The notes: a model not told the origin generated them from the letters alone. DNA of 64,000 nt from Okapia johnstoni (GCA_024291935.2 JAGTYA010000024.1:5828001-5892000), one strand, 5' to 3'. Shown: positions 47,552 through 57,057, counted from the first letter of the stretch. Made by a program: numbers and translations.

Positions 47552-48484
47552 CTCCTTTCTTTTAATCCTCACGACCTCCTCCCATTCTTGACGGCTTTCC
47601 CACTCGTTGAGCTTTCAGGTGTTCACATATGCTCCATGACAAAGGTGTCCCATGGCCAAGTAAGTTTTAGAAAAGCTGAGCTAAACAACCACAAACTGAC
47701 TTTCTCACGGTAGTGTTTCTTAATGCCCTTCCTACACTAACATGAGCAGCAGGAAGAAAGAAAACATACTCTCCCAATACCGCAACTCCAAAAAGGAGTC
47801 AGCATGGGATAAGTCGTTATGCTAGTCCCCTTTGGTTTATGTCTTCACCCAGACAAGTAGTTTTCTGTGGCTCAGAATATTATTGAGTTAACAGGACGGA
47901 AAAAAAATGCACAAACATTTTATGAGGCTAAAGAGAAGCTCAGAATAAATGGCTTTTTGCTCTGTCAAGCAAAGCAAGAGGTTTTGATTATGCAAACATA
48001 AGCCCTAAGCTTAGTGTGGGGTGGAAGTGGAGGTGGAAAAAGAAGAACAGACACTCGAGGCAAATGGATAAAACTGAGAAGGAAAAGGAAACCAGGAGAA
48101 ACAGTGATCAGGAGACCCTTAGCTCCAGGAAATTTTAGACCTCTTTGGGAATTCCCTGGACTTTGCAAAGACCCTGAGCTGTGGTTCAAGCCAGTTCCCA
48201 AGACGTTAAAGGAAAGGTGACATCAGTAATCCGGAGGACAGGGGGCATCCCAGCTGAGCTACCTGAGACGTGGATGTTCTATGATTCTGAGTCTCAGCAT
48301 TACAATGGTAGGTTGGACTTTTGTTTCCCATCTTTTACTCCTTTCCTCCCTGTCATATGGATCTGTAGAGCCCTAGAACAGGGAGGCTCACGATCTTGGC
48401 TTGGTCATATGACTTGCTTTGGCCAACATAAAGTGGGTGCAAGTGACCATGGCACTTTCAAACTGAGGCCTTAAAAAGTAAGGG
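47552..48484. other. single-copy-looking DNA
   Basis: 48,365-48,470 ('ggcttggtcatatgacttgctttggccaacataaagtggg') has the wording of an old LTR/transposon relic. Otherwise no feature recognised; frames are under 100 codons. Confidence 0.4.
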
Positions 48485-48850
48485 CGGTATTTCCCTGGTG
48501 GCACAGTGGATAGGAATCCGCAGTCCCTGGAATCTGGAAGATCCACATGCCGCAAAGCAGTTAAGCCCATGTACCACAACTACTGACCCCTTGCTCTAGA
48601 GTCCAAGAGCCTCAACTACTGAACCTACCTGCTGCAACTACTGACGCCCATGCACCTCAAGCCTGTGCTTCACAACAAGAGAAGCCACCACAATTAGAAG
48701 TCAGTGTACTGCAACAAAGGGTAGCCCCCACTTACTGCAACAAAGAGTAGCCCCTGCTTTCTGCAACTAGAGAAAGCCCATGTAAAACCAACAAAGACCT
48801 AGCACAGACCTCCAAAAATAAAGTTTTAAAAAATCAATTCAAAAAATTTT
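48485..48850 (+). mobile_element. CHR-type SINE, diverged long copy
   Basis: 'gtatttccctggtggcacagtgg', 'atgccgcaaagcagttaagccc', then several 'ctgcaacta'/'accacaact' blocks to 'aacaaagacctagcacag' and an A-rich tail. More diverged than neighbouring CHR copies. Confidence 0.85.
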
Positions 48851-48883
48851 AAAAAGACACATTGGAAGGAGCTGAAACAGTTC

Positions 48884-49557
48884 ATTTCAGTTCAGTTCAG
48901 TCACTCAGTCATGTCCGACTCTTTGTGACCCCAAGAATCACAGCACGCCGGGCCTCCCTGTCCATCACCAACTCCCAGAGTCTACCCAAACCCATGTCCA
49001 TCGAGTCGGTGATGCCATCCAGCCATCTCATCCTCTACCATCCCCTTCTCCTCCTGCCCCGAATCCTTCCCAGCATTAGGGTCTTTTCCAATGAGTCAAC
49101 TCTTCGCATGAGGTGGCCAAAGTATTGGAGTTTCAGCTTCAACATCAGTCCTTCCAATGAACACCCGGGACTGATCTCCTTTAGGATGGACTGGCTGGAT
49201 CTCCTTGCAGTCCAAGGGACTCTCAAGAGTCTTCTCCAACACCACAGTTCAAAAGCATCAATTCTTCGGCACTCAGCTTTCTTCCCCATCCAACTCTCAC
49301 CTACATACATGACTACTGGAAAAACTATAGCCTTGACTAGATGGACCTTTGTTGGCAAAGTAATGTCTCTGCTTTTAAATATGCTATCTAGATTGGTCAT
49401 AAGTTTCCTTCCAAGGAGTAAGCATCTTTTAATTTCATGGCTGCAATCACCATCTGCAGTGATTTAGGAGCCCCAAAAAATAAAGTCTGACACTGTTTCC
49501 ACTGTTTCCCCATCTATTTCCCATGAAGTGATGGGACCAGATGCCATGATCTTAGTT
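48884..49557 (-). mobile_element. BovB LINE 3' end
   Basis: Antisense copy from the 3' terminus ('ttcagttcagttcagtcactcag') to 'gatgccatgatcttagttt'. The minus strand codes 'MTNLDSIFKSRDITLPTKV', 'IDAFELWCWRRLLRVPW' and '[16 protein letters not shown]' in a 121-codon open run. It lacks the RT catalytic box. Confidence 0.94.
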
Positions 49558-49649
49558 TGCCACTGGTCAAACCTGAGACCACCTAGCATGAAAATAAAGA
49601 GTGATGGTAACAGATGATAATCTGGGGTAGGGGGAAGTAAGGGGGCTGG

Positions 49650-49905
49650 GACTTCCCTGGTGGTCCAGTGGTTAAGAATCTGCCTTCCAATACAAGGGGC
49701 ATGGACACGGGTTTAATCCCTGGTCAGGGAACTAAGATCCCACATGCACCGGGGCAACTAAGCCCATGGGCCACAGCAAGAGAAGCCTGTGCGCCACAGT
49801 GAAGGATTCCGCGTACTGGAACACACCCACATACTGGCACGAAGATCCTGAGTACCATCACTAAGACCAGATGCAGCCAAATAAATATTTTTAAAAATAG
49901 TAAGG
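49650..49905 (+). mobile_element. CHR-type SINE
   Basis: Sense copy 'gggacttccctggtggtccagtgg', 'tccctggtcagggaactaagatcccacatgc', then 'gatgcagccaaataaatat'. Nearly full length. Confidence 0.93.
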
Positions 49906-50402
49906 AGGCTCTTGGGAGTCAGAGAGTGTGAGGAGAAAAGCACAGAGAAGTGGGGAGTTTGAGAAAGCCATCCAGTAATGAATGTTGCATGTGAAGTCCT
50001 GGACACAAGCTGGGCATGTATAGAACTACTAAAAAAAAACCTACTAAAGTTCTGGTGAACTGAATTACAATGTCGTGTGCCCTAGGGGGGAGGGGAGGCA
50101 GACACATGGGGAATAATCTGGTAATATTGCAAAGTCTTTGAAAACTTAGCTGAAATTGAAATGGCAGCCCACAGAAGATGGGTGAGGATTTGTGGCCCAC
50201 ATCTTCCCAGACTGCCTGCCTGCTTTAAAACGAAAAAAAAATCTAAGTTTGCCACAAAATTTGAAAAGAATCCAAAGTTTCAAAATGCAGGATATTCTCC
50301 AAAATTATTCAATATACAAAGAATCAGAAAATCTCAACAACTTGTAACAGGAAAGACTAGCAATAAGAGCCAACCTGAGATGATAGTAATGTTGAAATTA
50401 TC

Positions 50403-50415
50403 AGACAAAATTTTT
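50403..50415. repeat. left copy of target-site duplication
   Basis: 'agacaaaattttt', merging into the T run that is the antisense poly(A) tail. The matching copy lies at 53,586-53,598, where it continues into 'aaagcagc'. The empty site would read AAAATTTT/AAAG, a canonical L1 endonuclease target (TTTT/AA). Confidence 0.85.
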
Positions 50416-50449
50416 TTTTTTTTTTTTTTTTGTTGGTAGTGGAGTGCAG

Positions 50450-50455
50450 TTTATT
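50450..50455 (-). promoter_or_regulatory. AATAAA polyadenylation signal in R
   Basis: Minus strand 'gtaataaactgcactccactacc', with poly(A) starting about 15 nt after the hexamer. The same hexamer is followed by U5 sequence in the upstream copy (53,520 and below), so the A tail here was added to RNA. Confidence 0.85.
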
Positions 50456-50520
50456 ACACCGGCGGGCCCAAGGCAGAGTCTCCTCTTAGCCAAGGACCCC
50501 GACCAGCATTTGTGAAAATC

Positions 50521-50527
50521 TTTTATA
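50521..50527 (-). promoter_or_regulatory. TATA box of the ERV promoter
   Basis: Minus strand 'ggggtataaaag'. The first base of R (about 50,500) lies 28 nt downstream, and that same base is where the upstream end of the inserted copy begins at 53,585. This agreement identifies the cap site. Confidence 0.75.
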
Positions 50528-50930
50528 CCCCATGTGTACATGTCCGAAGTCACCACCCCAAATTCCTTGAGACTTACATAAACAAAGGAAGGGTAAATAT
50601 AATCACAATAATCTCATCATTTAGGTGTTATGTGTTCAAACAGTTCAAACAATTGGCCAATAATCAATAAGCCTGAGGTTACACTCCGATAGGTACAGAA
50701 AAATTTACGGCCTGTCCAGAGACAGGGGTAATTAGTGTATGTTTTCTCTTAGGCGATGAGTAACCTGGATACGATCTTCAAGGTTCCCCTGTCCGGCGGG
50801 GGTCTTATCCTTCTATTGTCGTTTCCACAGGCACTAAGCACAGAGTTCAGAGTCCATTAGAGAGGTGGCCGAACATGATCAGCATGAACAAGCCTAAGAT
50901 GGAGTCCAGGCCCTATGAATTCCTTCTTCA

Positions 50931-50942
50931 TTCCCCCCTCTT
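50931..50942 (-). other. polypurine tract
   Basis: Minus strand 'aagaggggggaa' directly before the U3 start 'tgaag', the position and composition expected for the plus-strand DNA primer of a retrovirus. It sits just after the env stop codon. Confidence 0.8.
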
Positions 50943-50949
50943 GATGCTC

Positions 50950-51903
50950 CTAGTTTTTGTAATGAGCATCATTTATTGAGATATATTGTACTTTAGCCCT
51001 CTGGCCACCCACATGAGAGAATGCTATCAACCTCTGGGTTACAAAGTTCCCAAGACATTGTAAGAAGAAGGGCCCACAAAGCAGTATGATTAGAACTATT
51101 ATGACAACAGTAACAATAGTTTTCCGCCAATCTCCCTTTACCCAGGACAGGACCGAAGTCCAAAAGGGAATATTTTTATCAGACATGGCTTTCACTTGAT
51201 TTTGCATATCTTTCAAGGCAGTAGGTACATTTTTAGACAAGTCAGGGATGTATACACAACATTTGACTTTAATTATGGCACAAGTCCCTCCCTGGGCTGT
51301 TGTGAGTATGTCTAATGCCATCTTATTTTGAATTACTGCCTTTTTCATCTGAATTTGTTTTTCGTTCACAGCTTGAATGGCTTTTGTATTGTCTAAGAGG
51401 GCCTGTTTAGTGAAATTAGTTAAGGCCTCCACCTTAATCATGATATTTGTTGTCTCTACAGAGGGTACAAACAAGGCAGCAAGATAGTCATACCACTGGA
51501 ACACAGATCTTGTCCATCTTGCGTGCAGATAGGGCAGGTTTACTGGAGGTTGGTGTAGGCTAGGCTTAATACTGCCATGGGCGAAAGCAAATCCCAGTGT
51601 GCAACGCCCTACCCAGCCAACTGGTAACCAGGGCCATAAGTTAAGCCCACAGAGCCACTGGGTCCCGCTGGGGGCTACCCAACGGATTCCAGGATTATAC
51701 TTCCAGTCGGAACCGGGCCACTGAACCGACTGATTGGGGTGATAGGTAACTTCTATGATTTGTTTGCATTGTTCAGGAGACAAATAACCCACATATTTTA
51801 ATTCTTTGGGGTCCAGGTGGCGGTCTCCAAATCCAACTTTGTGTTTTTTTTGTTCCCAGCAAATAGTAGCGGGAACAATCAACTGTCTTTTCTCAGGAGT
51901 CAT
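50950..51903 (-). CDS. 317-codon open segment: end of Env surface subunit and whole transmembrane subunit
   Basis: Residues 129-132 'RWTR' form a minimal RxxR cleavage-like site, followed by 'SVFQWYDYLAALFVPSVE', a possible fusion-peptide region. A coiled-coil-like stretch (about 155-205) leads into the CX6CC motif (C208, C215, C216), typical of gammaretrovirus/class I ERV transmembrane subunits. A membrane helix spans about 262-283, then a short tail. The frame continues open upstream of the first Met for about 25 codons. It is part of a broken gene; expression is unknown. Confidence 0.8.
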   Translation of the reverse strand: MTPEKRQLIVPATICWEQKKHKVGFGDRHLDPKELKYVGYLSPEQCKQIIEVTYHPNQSVQWPGSDWKYNPGIRWVAPSGTQWLCGLNLWPWLPVGWVGRCTLGFAFAHGSIKPSLHQPPVNLPYLHARWTRSVFQWYDYLAALFVPSVETTNIMIKVEALTNFTKQALLDNTKAIQAVNEKQIQMKKAVIQNKMALDILTTAQGGTCAIIKVKCCVYIPDLSKNVPTALKDMQNQVKAMSDKNIPFWTSVLSWVKGDWRKTIVTVVIIVLIILLCGPFFLQCLGNFVTQRLIAFSHVGGQRAKVQYISINDAHYKN

Positions 51904-52386
51904 CCAGAAATATTCATCCCAGACCTGGTAGTATTGCTCAAGGTACCGGGAGGCCTGTCCCCCTTTTGTAAGGGAGCCCTTTTCTTTTTTTATTTTTCAT
52001 ATATGAGGTATAAGCTCTTGTTACCTCCGTAAGGCTAGTGTTCATATTAAATGTGACCCCATGTCCCTGGCCCATTGATGGCCTTTTTTTACACCAGGAG
52101 AGCAAAGAAAGGTTGTGATTGGAGAGAAAAGGAAAGTTCCCTTTTGTTGTTCCAAGAAGGAGCACAGTGGTATAAAGTCTCCATAACGAAGTGGCGACAC
52201 CCACCAGGGGAGTCCGTCCATAACTGACAGGGGCATAGCCCCACATACCCAACAGTCGGAGGAGTCGTGGAAGTCTGTGTAGGAATGTGCCCATGAGATG
52301 AAGACGTTGTCTTGTGCAGGAACAGTGGTCAGGTTCAGAACCGCATTGGTGAGGCCAAGTAGCAGGAGTCGTTTACCCAGCTCCAT
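50950..52386 (-). pseudogene. env: broken gammaretrovirus-like env
   Basis: The env start codon (52,386) lies one base after the pol stop (TAG at 52,390-52,388), a typical tight junction. The first open run (52,386-52,042, 114 codons) has a hydrophobic signal peptide (residues about 7-24) and a surface-subunit CxxC motif 'SDCWVCGAMP'. It ends in a stop. A second phase (51,938-52,294) is open across the gap, and the last open run (51,903-50,950) is in the original phase again, so two offsetting indels are likely; one candidate spot is an A-rich run near 51,985-51,999. The whole reading frame is therefore interrupted, and no intact envelope protein is encoded. Confidence 0.88.
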
Positions 52387-52390
52387 CCTA

Positions 52391-52880
52391 GAGAGGGCTC
52401 GTCTGGGACCTCGTTTTTTTTTTTCTCTTCAGAATGATCTTGGTTTCCCGTGGGTCGGTGGGGTCCTTTTGGGTGGTCCACTCGGCGTCTTCTGGGTCAG
52501 CGTAGTGTGCCTTTTTTGCTCTGGTGTGATGGATCCAAGGGGCAATACCTGTAACTTTAACTGCAGTAGGGGTAGTTAGAATAATATAAGGGCCCTTCTA
52601 CTAAGGGGCTAGTAAATCATGTTTTTAATCTTTGACCCTTTGGTCACCAAGCATAAACTTATGAATTTGTTCCCCAAGGGGGAACGGCACCCTTTTTTGT
52701 ACAAATTTAGTTACTTGATTTATTACCTTACCTAGTTCCATCTGCTGTGAAATCTCATCTCCCCTTACCTGAGGCAAATTTGTTGACACTTGTTTTATTA
52801 TGGGAGGGGGTCTCCCATACACAATTTTGTATGGAGAGTAGCCTTGGTGGGCTTGATCAGGTGCAGATGAAAACACGGAT
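52391..52880 (-). pseudogene. pol: C-terminal integrase fragment of ERV pol
   Basis: 'QGYSPYKIVYGRPPP' (near 52,840-52,795) is the conserved stretch late in gammaretroviral integrase. The first phase stops after 'GDQRVKD' near 52,625, and the next recognisable block 'TPTAVKVTGIAPWIHHTR' lies in a different phase, running to a TAG at 52,388. So there is at least one frameshift or stop. Protease, reverse transcriptase, RNase H and the integrase catalytic core are absent. Confidence 0.85.
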
Positions 52881-53450
52881 GGGTTAAATATCCCATGTCC
52901 CAGGCCGTCTCTGGAAAAGCCAATTTATATTTACTTATGTATCCCCCTCCTTTTAGCTTGACAATTCCGAGGGGGTCAAGAATCTCACAGCAGACAGGAC
53001 ACCTCCTGGGGGAGGGCAAAATACAAGCATACAAGGACCAGTTTTTTATCCTAAAAATCCCCAGGCGATCGCTTGGTAACAATTTCCCCTGAGACGGCAT
53101 GGACACACCTCCTAAATGACCATCACAAATTCCCTTTTTAAGCCCTAACATGCTCGTCAACCTGTGTACCAAGCAATCGCCGCCTATTCCCGGCTCTTGT
53201 GGGTCCTTGCCCCTTCTAGTCCCTCCCAGGGGGGTGATCAGGACCCCTCTTCCACCCTGCCGGGTGAGTTCCTCCTCACTTGAGCGCTCAGTTCCCCTGC
53301 TGCCGTCCACTACCTGCTAACGTGTAAGGTCCGGGCGTTGAGAAGCAGAATCCTTCTAGAAGGGCGAGGCGACTTCCCCCCTCTAGAAGATTTAAGCCGC
53401 AAAGCCTCGGAGTAGTCACAAATGGGACTTGTCTCTTCAAAGTGAGGAGT
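52881..53450 (-). other. ERV leader and possible 5' gag remnant
   Basis: Between the primer site and the integrase fragment. A 170-codon minus-strand frame (53,310-52,798) covers most of it; around residues 85-105 'GKLLPSDRLGIFRIKNW' has the look of the Gag N-terminus in some class I ERVs, but I am not sure. Somewhere between about 53,030 and 52,860 the sequence passes directly into integrase, either by deletion or by splicing of the source RNA. Confidence 0.45.
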
Positions 53451-53468
53451 TTCCCGGCCAACGCACCA
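53451..53468 (-). other. primer-binding site, tRNA-Gly type
   Basis: Minus strand 'tggtgcgttggccgggaa', two bases after the U5 end CA. It is complementary to the 3' end of tRNA-Gly(GCC) with a single mismatch at the seventh base. Glycine primers are used by some gammaretroviruses and class I ERVs. Confidence 0.8.
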
Positions 53469-53470
53469 AA

Positions 53471-53585
53471 TGTTATAGCCACGCATTTTGGGAAACAAAC
53501 TCACTCAGAAGGACAATGCAGGTAGTGGAGTGCAGTTTATTACAACGGTGGGCCCAAGGCAGAGTCTCCTCTTAGCCAAGGACCC
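53471..53585 (-). repeat. ERV R-U5 region (5' end of the transcript copy)
   Basis: R (53,585 to about 53,522) repeats the R at the other end. U5 (about 53,521-53,471) ends '...ctataaca' with the canonical CA. No U3 lies upstream: genomic L1 sequence begins at once after the target duplication. Confidence 0.88.
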
Positions 53586-53598
53586 AGACAAAATTTTT
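53586..53598. repeat. right copy of target-site duplication
   Basis: 'agacaaaattttt' immediately follows the first base of the R region (position 53,585). Its identity with the left copy across 13 bases defines the insertion boundaries. One more base (c) may belong to either the duplication or the element. Confidence 0.85.
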
Positions 53599-53629
53599 AA
53601 AGCAGCTGTGATTATGACCGGACTCCTAC

Positions 53630-53715
53630 CGATCTGGGGTGCTCATCTTCTGGTGTCATATCTTTTTGCCTTTTCATACTGTTCATGGGGTTCTTGAGGC
53701 AAGAATCCTGGAGAA
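53630..53715 (+). repeat. BovB-region fragment
   Basis: 'gccttttcatactgttcatggggttcttgaggcaagaatcctgg' repeats wording present at 43,120-43,165 in the composite BovB. Short and isolated within L1 sequence. Confidence 0.55.
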
Positions 53716-53831
53716 TACACGATTATGATATTTCGTGAAATCAGAGAAAATACTCTTAAAACAAATGGAAAGATGAAAATTCTAAGAGAAATAGAAGCTT
53801 AAATAAGAACCAAATGGTATTATTAAGCCTT

Positions 53832-53864
53832 AAAAAAAAAAAAAAAAAGAAAGAAAGAAAGAAA
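53832..53864. repeat. A-rich run with (GAAA)n
   Basis: Seventeen A bases followed by four GAAA units, lying at the junction between L1 ORF1-region sequence and an inserted L1 3' end. Confidence 0.85.
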
Positions 53865-53865
53865 A

Positions 53866-54210
53866 TCCTGACAGATACTACAGTGTAAAGGAACCTCGAG
53901 GACATTTTGCTAAGTGAAATAAACCAATCCCAAAAGACAAATTCTGAATGATTCCACTTACATGAGGTACTTGGCATAGTCACTATCACAGAGGCAGAAA
54001 ATAGAATGATGGTTGACCAGGGCTGGAGGTAGAAACAAGGAGTTATTATTTAATGAGTACAAAGTTTTACAAGATGGAAAGAGTTATGAAGATGGATGGT
54101 GGTAATGGTTGTACAACATTATGAATGTATTTAATACCACTGAAATATACATTTCTAAATGGTTAAGATGGTAAATTTTATGTCATATGTACTTGTACTT
54201 TACCACAATT
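53866..54210 (+). mobile_element. separate L1 3'-end fragment
   Basis: 'cgaggacattttgctaagtgaaataaacc', 'atgattccacttacatgaggtac', 'ggatggtggtaatggttgtacaac', 'ccactgaaatatacatttc' are standard L1M 3' sequence, out of place between ORF1-region pieces. An independent insertion is therefore likely. Confidence 0.65.
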
Positions 54211-54379
54211 TTTAAATGGGAAAAAATAACAAAATGGAATTCTAGCACTGAAAAAAGCGGTAACTAAAGTTTAAAATTTCATTGAATGTGCTCCATAAAG
54301 GAATGAATTAGATAGAGGAATGAATCAGTTAACCTGGGGATAGATCAATGGAAGTTATCCAATATAAACAATAGACTGG

Positions 54380-54970
54380 GGGAAGGGGAAAATGACAGAA
54401 TAATGAACAGAGCCTCAGGAAACTGTGAGACAATATCAAAAGGTCTAACATTTGTGTCTTTGCAGGCTTTCCAAGCCGACAAAGGAAGGAGGAGATCTGT
54501 GTGTGCAGAAAAAAGTATTTGATGAAATAATGGCTATAAACTTCTCAAATTTGTAGAAAGACATAATTTTATGAATTCAAGAAGTTCAGCAAACCCCAAA
54601 TGGGTAAACTCAAGTAAAATCGTGCCTTGATATATCATAGTCAAATTGCTGAAGACCAAAGATAAAGAAAAAGTCTTGAAAGCAACTATGGAAAAACAAC
54701 ATCTTACGTATAGGAGACAAATCATTCGAATGACTATGGATTTCTAAACAGAATTCATAGGGCCAGAAGACAACAGAACATTTTTAAAGTATTAAAAAAA
54801 ACCTGTCAACCCACTATTTTATAGCTACTAAAAATATATATACTTAAGGAATGAAAGCAAAATAAAGGCATCCTTACTTCAAACAAAATTAATAGAGTTT
54901 GTCACTGCAGACAGTCTCTAAAAAGAAATGCTAAAGGGAGGTCGGATAGAAAGGAAATGGTACCAATGAG
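54380..54970 (+). pseudogene. L1 ORF1 C-terminal relic
   Basis: Broken coding wording of the L1 ORF1p C-terminal domain: translation near 54,630 gives 'YIIVKLLKTKDKEKVLKA', then 'EKQHLTYRRQIIRM', with stops and shifts. ORF1p is the RNA chaperone of the L1 particle. This copy cannot function. Confidence 0.65.
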
Positions 54971-55020
54971 AAAGATGGAGCCTTAGGAATGGAGCTAGCA
55001 CAACTGAGCTGGTAAACACT

Positions 55021-55089
55021 CAAGGAAAAATAATAGACTATTTCAAGGAAAAATAATAGACTATTTCAAGGAAAAATAATAGACTATTT
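55021..55089. repeat. perfect 23-bp tandem triplication
   Basis: Three identical head-to-tail units beginning 'caaggaaaaataatagacta' and ending 'ttt' at 55,021-55,043, 55,044-55,066 and 55,067-55,089. The surrounding L1 inter-ORF sequence is old and diverged, so the perfect identity points to a recent local expansion. Confidence 0.95.
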
Positions 55090-57057
55090 TTCTCCCTTTA
55101 GTTCTTATAAATATTTATGACAGTTGAAAACAAAAGTCATAATATTATCTGGTGGGATTTTTCAATGTATATACATATAAAACATATGACAACCATAATA
55201 CAAAGGATGGAGAGCTAAAGAAATCACGGATTGTAACATCTCTACATTTCACTTGAGGAAGTAAAATATTAATTTTAAGTATACTGTTCAGTATGTATAT
55301 TATATGTTAAATGTGTATGTTGTAATTCCTAGGGAACAACCAAAAAAATGTATACAAAAAGATGTAGTAAAAAGACCAAGATATAAATCAAAATAGAAAA
55401 ATAAAAAAATTCAAATAATCCAAAAGAAGCCAGGAAAGGGGAGATCAAAGAACAAACACATAAGAAACAGGTGAAAGACAAATAAAATGTTGGTTAAAGA
55501 TGTACCATGCAAACACTAATCAGAAGAAAGTTGGCTTGGCTATTAATATCAGAAAAAGTAGATTTCAGAAAACGGAAAGTTACCAGAGATAAAGCAAGAT
55601 GCTACATAATGACAAAAGGGTCAGTCTACCACGAAGACATAGCAATCCTAAATATGTATGGAGCTAACAAAAGACCTTCAAAATACAGTGTAAGGAGAAA
55701 CAGACAAATCTGAAGCTGTAGCTGGAGACTTCAGCATTTCTCTCTGCATTTGGTAGAAAAAGTGAACGGAAAAATCAGTAAAGGTAGACCTCAACAATAT
55801 GACCAACATAACGTAATTGTCATTTTTAAAAACACCACAACCAACAACAGCAGAAAACATTCTTTTTAGGTGCACATAGAACATTCGCCAAGACAGACCA
55901 TATCTTGGGTCATAAAATGAAGTAACAAATTTAAAAGAATTGAAATCATATAAAGTAGTTATCTGGCCATAATGGGGATAAGCTATAAATCAATAACAGA
56001 AAGATATCCGGGAGATTCCTAACACCGAGAAGTTTAACGGCATATTTACGAATAATCTACAGGTCAAAAAAAGAGTACAAAGATAAAAAATATTTTTGAG
56101 CCTAATGGAAATTTGTGAGAAATAGCTAAAGCTGTTCCAGTAGGGAAATTTACGTTAAACACTTATGTTAAGGGGGAAAAAAAATCTCAAGCCAATAATC
56201 TAAACTTCCATGTTAAGAAAGTAGAGAAAAAGGAGGAAAATAAAAATGCAAACAGAAAGAAGAAAATATTCAAAACAAAAGCAGAAGTCAGCAAAATTAA
56301 AAACAAAACAACAGAAAGGCAACAAAATCAAAATTTGGTTAATTTTAAGTCAATGAAATTGATGAAATTTTCAATAAAGTGATAATTGATTTTCTTTGTC
56401 AGACTGATCAAGAAAAAAGGGAGATGATACAAATTACCAATATCATAAATGAAAGAAGGGACTTTACTACTGGCCTCGTGGACGTTAACATGAGAATAAG
56501 CAAATATGTTGACCAACTCTACACCCGTAAACCTGACAACTTACGCGAAATGGACCGATTTCTTGAAAGGTATTAATACCACCTACTAAAGCTTACTCAG
56601 AAAGAAACTGATGATCTGAATAGCCCCATGTCTATTCAAAAGTTAAATTTGTAGTTAGAAAACCTTCCAAGAAAGAAAATTCGAGGCACGGAAGGTTTCA
56701 CTGTCAAATTCTATCAACATTTAAGGGACATAATAATACCAGCTCTACACAATCTCTTCTAGAAGGTAGAAGAGGAAGGAACACCTCTTAACACACTTTA
56801 TAAGGTCAGCATTACCATGATAACAAAATCAGACCAAGACCGTGTAGGGGAAAAAAAACTAAAGATTAACATTCCTTGTGAATATCAATGAAAAAATTCT
56901 CAATAAAATATTAGCATAAAAAATCCAAGAATATATAATAAGAATAATACATTACATCCAATGTTTATTGCAAGGATGAAGATTGAAATTTGAGAACTGA
57001 TCAAGATTATCCACCATATCAGCAAACTAAAAAAGAAAGCTATATATAGCCTACATA

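Larger units (their letters stand above)
50436..50930 (-). repeat. ERV U3-R region (3' LTR lacking U5)
   Basis: On the minus strand it starts 'tgaagaaggaattc' right after the polypurine tract. U3 runs to about 50,501 and R to about 50,436, where poly(A) replaces U5. R is repeated at 53,522-53,585 with two substitutions in about 65 bases. U3 contains a TATA box and R ends with a polyadenylation signal, both listed separately. Confidence 0.85.
50411..53585 (-). mobile_element. processed (LINE-mobilised) copy of a gammaretrovirus-like ERV transcript
   Basis: Read on the minus strand the order is R-U5 (53,585-53,471), tRNA-primer site (53,468-53,451), leader and possible gag start, C-terminal integrase, env, polypurine tract (50,942-50,931), U3-R (50,930-50,436), then a poly(A) of about 21 bases (50,431-50,411). 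The left U3 and right U5-end LTR segments expected of a provirus are missing. Flanks carry 'agacaaaattttt' duplications. This matches an RNA-templated LINE insertion, as is known for HERV-W processed copies, and not integrase-mediated integration. All genes are broken or deleted. Confidence 0.85.

Noticed and set aside
52798..53310. 170-codon minus-strand frame as an intact Gag
   Set aside because: Only a small stretch looks possibly Gag-like; there is no major homology region or zinc knuckle, and its end overlaps the integrase fragment in another phase.
50411..53598. Interpretation as an ordinary provirus with two LTRs
   Set aside because: The right copy lacks U3 and the left copy lacks U5 and ends in poly(A); the flanking duplication is 13-14 bp, too long for retroviral integrase.
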